From positions 3,348,001 to 3,412,000 of the forward strand of contig NZ_CP150235.1 in NCBI RefSeq assembly GCF_037974355.1: a DNA stretch of 64,000 nucleotides. The letters run 5' to 3'. Made by a program: the position numbers and the translations under genes. How positions within the stretch are numbered: the first letter of the stretch is position 1; each line of letters opens with the position of its first letter. The DNA comes from Paenibacillus sp. FSL R5-0517. Its GTDB lineage: Bacteria; Bacillota; Bacilli; Paenibacillales; Paenibacillaceae. Below, in pieces: positions 59,398-64,000 of the stretch. The notes under the pieces are model-generated. The model had not been told where the DNA came from, made no database searches, and saw nothing but the letters and a program-made list of their open reading frames with translations.

Positions 59398-60468
59398 ATG
59401 TCTACACGCTTTAAAAAAGGAATGTTATTTTGCTTTATTGCTGCACTTGTTTTTGTACTTGCAGCCTGTTCCAGTAGTAAGGGTGAAAGCAATGAGGCAA
59501 ACAATAGCTCACAGGAAGCAACGAAGGAGGTTGCAGCAGATGAGAAGACATCGGGTGCAGACGCTTCAGGTGCAGCTCAAACCACGTATCCGATAACCGT
59601 TTCAAATTATACGACAGAGAACGGCACATGGGTGAAGAAGGATCAAACGTTTGACAAGGCACCTGAACGAGTAGTTGCTAATACCCAAGGTGCAGCCGAA
59701 CTGATGATTCGCCTTGGTCTGACAGACAAGCTTGTAGGTGTAGCTGCACTGTTTGGAAGTGTACCTGAAGATATCGCTGATGAATTCAAACAAATTCCTG
59801 TGCTGGCTGAAGGTTATGTGGGCAAGGAAGTGACCATAGGTGCTTCTCCTGACCTGGTTGTGGGGCGTGGTGGATTGTTTGAGGATGCAGATTGGGGTGT
59901 TGGTACAGTAAGCAGCTTGAATGATATGGGGATCAAAACGTATGTACAAAGCACCAGTGTTCCTGATGCATCGTTAGATAGCCTGTATCAGGATATTACT
60001 GAATTAGGTGAGATATTCAACGTACAAGCGAATGCAGCCGCATATATTGAGACGCTAAAAGCACGCGAGACTGCATTGTCGGCCCGAGCTAGCGCTGAAA
60101 CGATCAACTATGCATCTTTTTCGGATAATGGTGATGGAACGATTGGAATCTACAACGGAAATGGAGATACGTTTATTGAAAGTGCAATGTCATTAATCAA
60201 TATGCATAATATGCTGATTAATGAAACCGGCACACTCAGTCTGGAGAAGCTAATCGAGATTAATCCGGATGCCCTGATTATTTCCAGGTATGCTGGTGGC
60301 ATTGATCCTGAACAGACAATTGAAAAACTGCTGGCCAACAAGCAGGTACAGAACATCAATGCAGTTAAAAACAAGAAAATCTACATTATTGATTTCAACA
60401 ACTTCTGGGGCTACGGAGATTCCATCTTCACAGGTGTTGAAGGGCTCGCTGATGATCTCGGGTTGTAA
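59398..60468 (+). CDS. Iron-siderophore ABC transporter binding lipoprotein
   Basis: 356-residue lipoprotein with lipobox VLAAC (Cys24) and an Asn/Ser/Glu-rich linker. The rest is a FecB/BtuF-like two-lobe binding protein (PERVVANTQGAAELMIRLGL ... INPDALIISR). It would bind a ferric siderophore outside the membrane. A Fur box upstream supports iron-repressed expression. No permease or ATPase genes follow, so its transporter partners must be elsewhere. AGGGAGAG precedes the ATG. Confidence 0.9.
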   Translation: MSTRFKKGMLFCFIAALVFVLAACSSSKGESNEANNSSQEATKEVAADEKTSGADASGAAQTTYPITVSNYTTENGTWVKKDQTFDKAPERVVANTQGAAELMIRLGLTDKLVGVAALFGSVPEDIADEFKQIPVLAEGYVGKEVTIGASPDLVVGRGGLFEDADWGVGTVSSLNDMGIKTYVQSTSVPDASLDSLYQDITELGEIFNVQANAAAYIETLKARETALSARASAETINYASFSDNGDGTIGIYNGNGDTFIESAMSLINMHNMLINETGTLSLEKLIEINPDALIISRYAGGIDPEQTIEKLLANKQVQNINAVKNKKIYIIDFNNFWGYGDSIFTGVEGLADDLGL

Positions 60469-60480
60469 ATGAATCCCCTT

Positions 60481-60509
60481 AAAAGTCGCTATTTTAGCGG
60501 CTTTTTTTG
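60481..60509 (+). terminator. Intrinsic terminator of the siderophore-binding-protein gene
   Basis: AAAAGTCGCT-ATTTT-AGCGGCTTT and T-run, nearly identical to those at 35479 and 40831. Confidence 0.9.
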
Positions 60510-60645
60510 TTACCAGGAACCAAGTCTCCGACTCTAGTTGAACCGGATTAACTCGTTAAATGATAATGAGAATGGAGTCAAACTTTATTTGGAATCTAAC
60601 GTTACTATTATAAGATTAAAAATCACATGAATGGGGCGAGTCGAT

Positions 60646-61500
60646 GTGAAAATGAAGTATTTGAAAAAAGTAGTTGTCGTTGCATTCGTGATGTCCGTCT
60701 TATTACCACTGGGGGCTCAAAAATCTGAAGCAGCAAAAAAATATGTTAATTTGGAAATTCAGTGGGCGGACGGCCGTATTAACCATGTTGAGACGTTACA
60801 CAAGGATGGAATCACTTACGGAAGCTTGTTCTCACTTGGTATTAAGGCAGGTCTGCCGTGGGGGATGGAAGATGATAATACGGCCGTACTGAAGAACAGT
60901 CAGAAGCATATTGTAGTGCACTTGGGAAGTAAAATTGCCGAAGTGGATGGTCAAAAAGTAGATATGGGCAGTGAACCTGTATGGTATATTAGTAACCTTT
61001 ATGTACCCATTAGTTTTCTTGCAACTGCTATGGACGGGGAAGTGACTCATCAAGATACGAAGACGAACAAGGTAATCGTGACTGGGCTGAGCAATTATAC
61101 CGATACTTTTTATGGCAGCAACATGGGATACATCTATATGATTCGTGCTGCAAAAGGTGATCTTGAGATTACGAATGCAGAAACTGGACAAAAGAGTTTG
61201 ATTCCATTAGGTATAAAGGATATGAATGTAAATACCCATGATCTCAAGATCAATTTCAAGCGGAGTCCTCAAAATCTACTTATTGTCCTCATAGAACATA
61301 CCAACCGAAAAACGGAAGACTACGATCTTTACACGTTGGTATTCAAAAACAAAGGTCTGGTTCGCAAATCCATTGCTCACGGGGTAACGGGGCAGCATGA
61401 GATTTTAAATGAAGATAGTACCATTCAACTCATCGATGACAACAGTATACGTATTATCGAAGATGGAAGTGGTAAAGTACTTGAAGTGCTTCCTCGTTGA
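60646..61500 (+). CDS. Secreted protein with copper-amine-oxidase-N-like domain
   Basis: About 284 residues. A signal peptide (VVVVAFVMSVLLPLGAQKSEAA) is followed by a region (about 35-145) with the repeated strand pattern of the copper amine oxidase N-terminal-like domain that is common in Paenibacillus exported proteins, for example VPISFLATAMDGEV. The C-terminal half is unrecognised. Function unknown. The start is uncertain: GTG 60646 is preferred for its spacing to GGGGCGAG, but ATG 60631 and ATG 60652 are possible. A Fur-like half-site (TGATAATGAGAATGG, about 60561-60575) lies upstream. Confidence 0.7.
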   Translation: MKMKYLKKVVVVAFVMSVLLPLGAQKSEAAKKYVNLEIQWADGRINHVETLHKDGITYGSLFSLGIKAGLPWGMEDDNTAVLKNSQKHIVVHLGSKIAEVDGQKVDMGSEPVWYISNLYVPISFLATAMDGEVTHQDTKTNKVIVTGLSNYTDTFYGSNMGYIYMIRAAKGDLEITNAETGQKSLIPLGIKDMNVNTHDLKINFKRSPQNLLIVLIEHTNRKTEDYDLYTLVFKNKGLVRKSIAHGVTGQHEILNEDSTIQLIDDNSIRIIEDGSGKVLEVLPR

Positions 61501-61874
61501 ATAGATATCTGATCGGATATTCTGAATTGTTATAATAAAATAATGTCCAGTTGTCATGCTCTTATATTATTGAATAAAACAATTATCTCAAAGAACCGCT
61601 ATTAGGTTACTTTGACACTGGAGCGAAATAGAAATGATCTAGGGTCTAAAGAAACCAAAATGTTGAGCTACATGTAAAAATGGTATTGATAGAGCGCCTG
61701 GTTCCTTCGATGTCGAGGGGCAGGCTCTTCATTATATTAAATATTTCATTTATAAAATCAGCATAGTCTTAGCGTGTCATAATTAGTTACGGAAATCTTA
61801 AAAAATGAATATCTCTGCTTTGAAATTTTCTATAGTGTACCACTCTGCTTCCAGATAAAATGGAAATACCAACC
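61501..61874. other. Intergenic region without recognisable gene
   Basis: About 370 bases with no supported coding frame. A dyad AGAGCGCCTG...CAGGCTCT near 61691-61729 may terminate the upstream gene but has only a weak T-run. A cre site lies just beyond at 61875. Confidence 0.4.
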
Positions 61875-61889
61875 ATGTAAGCGCTATCT
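61875..61889 (+). promoter_or_regulatory. cre site upstream of the lichenase gene
   Basis: ATGTAAGCGCTATCT fits the CcpA consensus WTGNAANCGNWNNCW at every fixed position. It lies about 90 bases before the GH16 start, a position for catabolite repression. Confidence 0.75.
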
Positions 61890-61978
61890 ATTATTGAGGT
61901 GCAGGTATCTTTACCTTGTTTAACCTGTACCCAGTAATATTAACTCGCACAGGTTGGAATCATTCATGGAGGTGTATG

Positions 61979-62692
61979 ATGAAAAGGAAGTCTTGGTATA
62001 CGTTGGTGGTGACAGGTATTGTTTCTTTGTTTTTTTCGGTAAGCGCTTTCGCGGGTTATGTGTTCTGGGAACCACTAACCTATTTTAACGCAAGTACGTG
62101 GCAAAAGGCGGATGGGTATTCCAATGGGAACATGTTCAACTGTACGTGGAGGGCCAACAATGTTAATTTCACAAGTGACGGGAAGCTTAAGCTTGGTTTG
62201 ACCAGTTCTGCACAAAACAAATTTGATTGCGGAGAGTACCGATCCACGAATACGTATGGGTACGGCTTGTATGAAGTCAGTATGAAACCTGCGAAGAACA
62301 CAGGTGTGGTTTCCTCATTTTTCACATACACAGGTCCCTCACATGGCACCCAATGGGATGAAATTGACATCGAATTTTTAGGGAAGGACACCACCAAAGT
62401 GCAGTTTAATTATTATACCAATGGGGTTGGCAATCATGAGCAGATTATCAATCTGGGTTTTGATGCATCCCAAGGTTTCCATACGTATGCATTCGATTGG
62501 CAGCCGGGACATATCAAATGGTATGTTGATGGTGTCCTGAAGCATACGGCAACCAGTAATATTCCAAAAACACCGGGTAAAATTATGATGAATCTCTGGA
62601 ATGGAACGGGTGTAGATAGCTGGCTCGGTCCTTACAACGGTGCCAATCCGCTGTATGCAGAGTACGATTGGGTTAAGTATACAAGTAATTAA
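61979..62692 (+). CDS. bglS: Secreted beta-1,3-1,4-glucanase (lichenase), GH16
   Basis: 237-residue secreted enzyme. The signal peptide ends near SVSAFA-G; the catalytic motif DEIDIEFLG carries the nucleophile and acid/base Glu four residues apart. [20 protein letters not shown] and [13 protein letters not shown] are lichenase hallmarks, and the two Cys of the family are present. It cuts mixed-linkage beta-glucan (lichenan, barley glucan) outside the cell. ATG 61979 is chosen because GGAGGTG (61968-61974) sits five to six bases before it. A cre site upstream implies catabolite repression; a terminator follows. Confidence 0.95.
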   Translation: MKRKSWYTLVVTGIVSLFFSVSAFAGYVFWEPLTYFNASTWQKADGYSNGNMFNCTWRANNVNFTSDGKLKLGLTSSAQNKFDCGEYRSTNTYGYGLYEVSMKPAKNTGVVSSFFTYTGPSHGTQWDEIDIEFLGKDTTKVQFNYYTNGVGNHEQIINLGFDASQGFHTYAFDWQPGHIKWYVDGVLKHTATSNIPKTPGKIMMNLWNGTGVDSWLGPYNGANPLYAEYDWVKYTSN

Positions 62693-62701
62693 GCAGACTG
62701 A

Positions 62702-62727
62702 AGCAGCCCTTAGCGGCTGCTTTTTTA
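62702..62727 (+). terminator. Intrinsic terminator of the lichenase gene
   Basis: GCAGCC-CTTAGC-GGCTGC stem followed by TTTTTT, ten bases after the stop. Confidence 0.9.
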
Positions 62728-62883
62728 CTGTCTTCAAGTGTGTTGTATTTATTAAATATATATATTCAATATCCAATATCCTAAATTAATGCAATAAATG
62801 TTGCAATATTAGTATGGGCATAAATATCATTCATTCATTATGATTAACGTGTAAGCAACATTACATAGACTGGGGGAACGAAG

Positions 62884-64000
62884 TTGGACACAAGTAAAAA
62901 GAGACGCGTAGGCAGCTTGGTCATGATCGGTGTATTGGCCCTATCCGCAGCCTTGAGCGGATGCAGCAGCGGAAACGACAAACAGACAGAAACGAGCGCA
63001 CCGGCGACAACGTTGGAGCTCAAAGATGGGAAGTATGATCCACCCGTATCTATTACGTATTTACGGCCATGGGGACCAGATGTGAAGTTCAAGCCCGGTG
63101 AGGATCAGGATAACAACGTGCATACCAAATGGGCTAAAGAGAAGCTCGGGATTGAGCTGAAAAATCAGTGGATCTCACCATCCACCAACAATGCATTCGA
63201 GACCAAGCTGCGTCTATCACTTGCTTCCAATGCGGAAATGCCGGATATCATTTCGTATCGTGGCGAATTCAATCTGGTACGTGAATTGATTGAGTCCGGA
63301 AAATTTGTCGATGCGGGCGAGTTATTTGACCAATATGCAAGCGATACATGGAAAGCAGCCGTAAACGAAGATCCTTCTGTATGGTATCCATACATGCAAG
63401 ATGGAAAAAGAATCGGTATTCCCATTCTGGACTATGCCTATAACGGCGATCCCGTCATGTGGATCCGTGAAGACTGGATGAAGAAATTCAATCTGGAAGC
63501 ACCTAAAACGATAGATGATCTTGAAGTTATTATGGAAACGTTTACGAATCAAGATCCGGATGGTAATGGGAAACAGGATACCTACGGACTGACCATTGGT
63601 TTCAAGAACTGGCTGAACACATGGATGTCAGAAGCTGGATGGGTATTCGGCGCTTATGGTACCATGCCGAACCAATGGAATCTGACGGCAGACGGCAAAC
63701 TTGAATACGGTTCGGTTACACCGGGTGCGAAGCAGGCTTTGGCCAAGTTACAAAGCTGGATGAGCAAAGGTTATATCCCGGAAGAAGCCGGCGTGTATGA
63801 CGAGACGAAAGCTGCTGAAGAATTTACTGCTGGAAAAGCAGGTATTGTGGTAGGTCCTCACTGGATGCCATCCTGGCCGCTGGAGGATGTGAAGAAGAAT
63901 AATCCTGATGCTGAATACAAGGCGTATCCGATTCCTTCCGGTCCGGATGGTCAGGCAGGAAGACATGGTACGTCGAACGGAAACGGCGTAGTTCTGATTA
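62884..64000 (+). CDS. Extracellular oligosaccharide-binding lipoprotein, N-terminal part (cut by window edge)
   Basis: Reading from TTG 62884, preceded by CTGGGGGAACG, the frame stays open to the window end (372 codons so far). It has a basic start, hydrophobic core and lipobox ALSGC with Cys27. The linker and mature part resemble the binding protein at 49357 (LKDGKYDPPVSIT and DPDGNGKQDTYG are shared almost exactly). It is a third family-1-type sugar-binding lipoprotein of the window; permease genes would be expected to its right. The proximity of the lichenase gene hints at a beta-glucan oligosaccharide, but that is guesswork. Confidence 0.85.
   Translation, partial: MDTSKKRRVGSLVMIGVLALSAALSGCSSGNDKQTETSAPATTLELKDGKYDPPVSITYLRPWGPDVKFKPGEDQDNNVHTKWAKEKLGIELKNQWISPSTNNAFETKLRLSLASNAEMPDIISYRGEFNLVRELIESGKFVDAGELFDQYASDTWKAAVNEDPSVWYPYMQDGKRIGIPILDYAYNGDPVMWIREDWMKKFNLEAPKTIDDLEVIMETFTNQDPDGNGKQDTYGLTIGFKNWLNTWMSEAGWVFGAYGTMPNQWNLTADGKLEYGSVTPGAKQALAKLQSWMSKGYIPEEAGVYDETKAAEEFTAGKAGIVVGPHWMPSWPLEDVKKNNPDAEYKAYPIPSGPDGQAGRHGTSNGNGVVLI

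Noticed and set aside
60558..60580. Second Fur box upstream of the secreted protein at 60646
   Set aside because: Only the first half matches the Fur consensus; the second half does not, so it is mentioned as a half-site only.
61691..61729. Terminator-like dyad after the secreted-protein gene
   Set aside because: The stem is short and interrupted and lacks a proper T-run, and it lies about 190 bases from the stop; not called as a terminator.

Overview
The window reads as chromosomal DNA from a low-to-mid GC Gram-positive, endospore-forming bacterium, most likely a Paenibacillus. The grounds are strong GGAGG ribosome binding sites, frequent GTG/TTG starts, CcpA-type cre sites, RAT and PyrR-type RNA leaders, a GerAB-type germination permease, and large YesM/YesN two-component systems beside binding-protein/permease sets of the LplABC type. 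No rRNA, tRNA, CRISPR array, phage or insertion sequence was seen. All family assignments come from motifs and overall sequence resemblance; no database search was possible.

Layout. (1) 1-5.2 kb: the cydABCD operon (cytochrome bd oxidase plus the CydDC exporter), cut at the left edge inside cydA. (2) 5.3-12.7 kb: a YesN/YesM two-component pair converging on a binding protein and two permeases for an oligosaccharide. (3) 12.9-17.8 kb: a MetX-like hydrolase divergent from a LysR regulator, a NUDIX hydrolase, a decayed fragment of a cytosine-deaminase-like gene, an HxlR regulator divergent from a SpxH/DsbA-like thiol protein, and an unrecognised Gly/Arg/Ser-rich protein. (4) 18.2-29.5 kb: carbohydrate genes. 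These are a GH51 arabinofuranosidase divergent from an ArsR-type regulator with an extra C-terminal domain; a beta-glucoside operon (licT, PTS EIIBCA, GH1) with two RAT/terminator leaders; an APH-fold kinase behind an unusual leader; and an AraC regulator divergent from a GH4 enzyme. (5) 29.5-36.7 kb: LysR with acetoacetate decarboxylase and a ketopantoate-reductase-like gene, then codBA behind what looks like a PyrR attenuator, then a lone gerAB-like gene. (6) 36.8-44.1 kb: AraC/GH127 beta-L-arabinofuranosidase, a methionine aminopeptidase, and a cluster of small genes (APH kinase, AraC-GyrI-like regulator, GNAT). (7) 44.2-53.8 kb: a second YesN/YesM plus permease-permease-binding-protein set, followed by a secreted GH43-like/discoidin protein and a GH43 gene interrupted by an in-frame TAG. 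(8) 53.9-64 kb: DinB-like protein, DinG-type helicase, PdxR-like regulator divergent from pdxS (no pdxT beside it), a Fur-boxed siderophore-binding lipoprotein, a secreted protein, a GH16 lichenase with a cre site, and the start of a third binding protein cut by the right edge.

The window is mainly a plant-polysaccharide scavenging region. Extracellular enzymes release oligosaccharides, ATPase-less binding-protein importers take them up (they presumably share an ATPase encoded elsewhere), and cytosolic GH51, GH127, GH4 and GH1 enzymes finish the job. GH51, GH127 and the two GH43 genes together suggest arabinose- and galactose-rich polymers. The most notable non-routine signals are the PyrR-type attenuator on codBA, the upstream-ORF/hairpin leader of the kinase at 25.7-26.9 kb, two genes that seem to start at ATT, the nonsense codon in the GH43 gene, and the cytosine-deaminase remnant at 15.4 kb.
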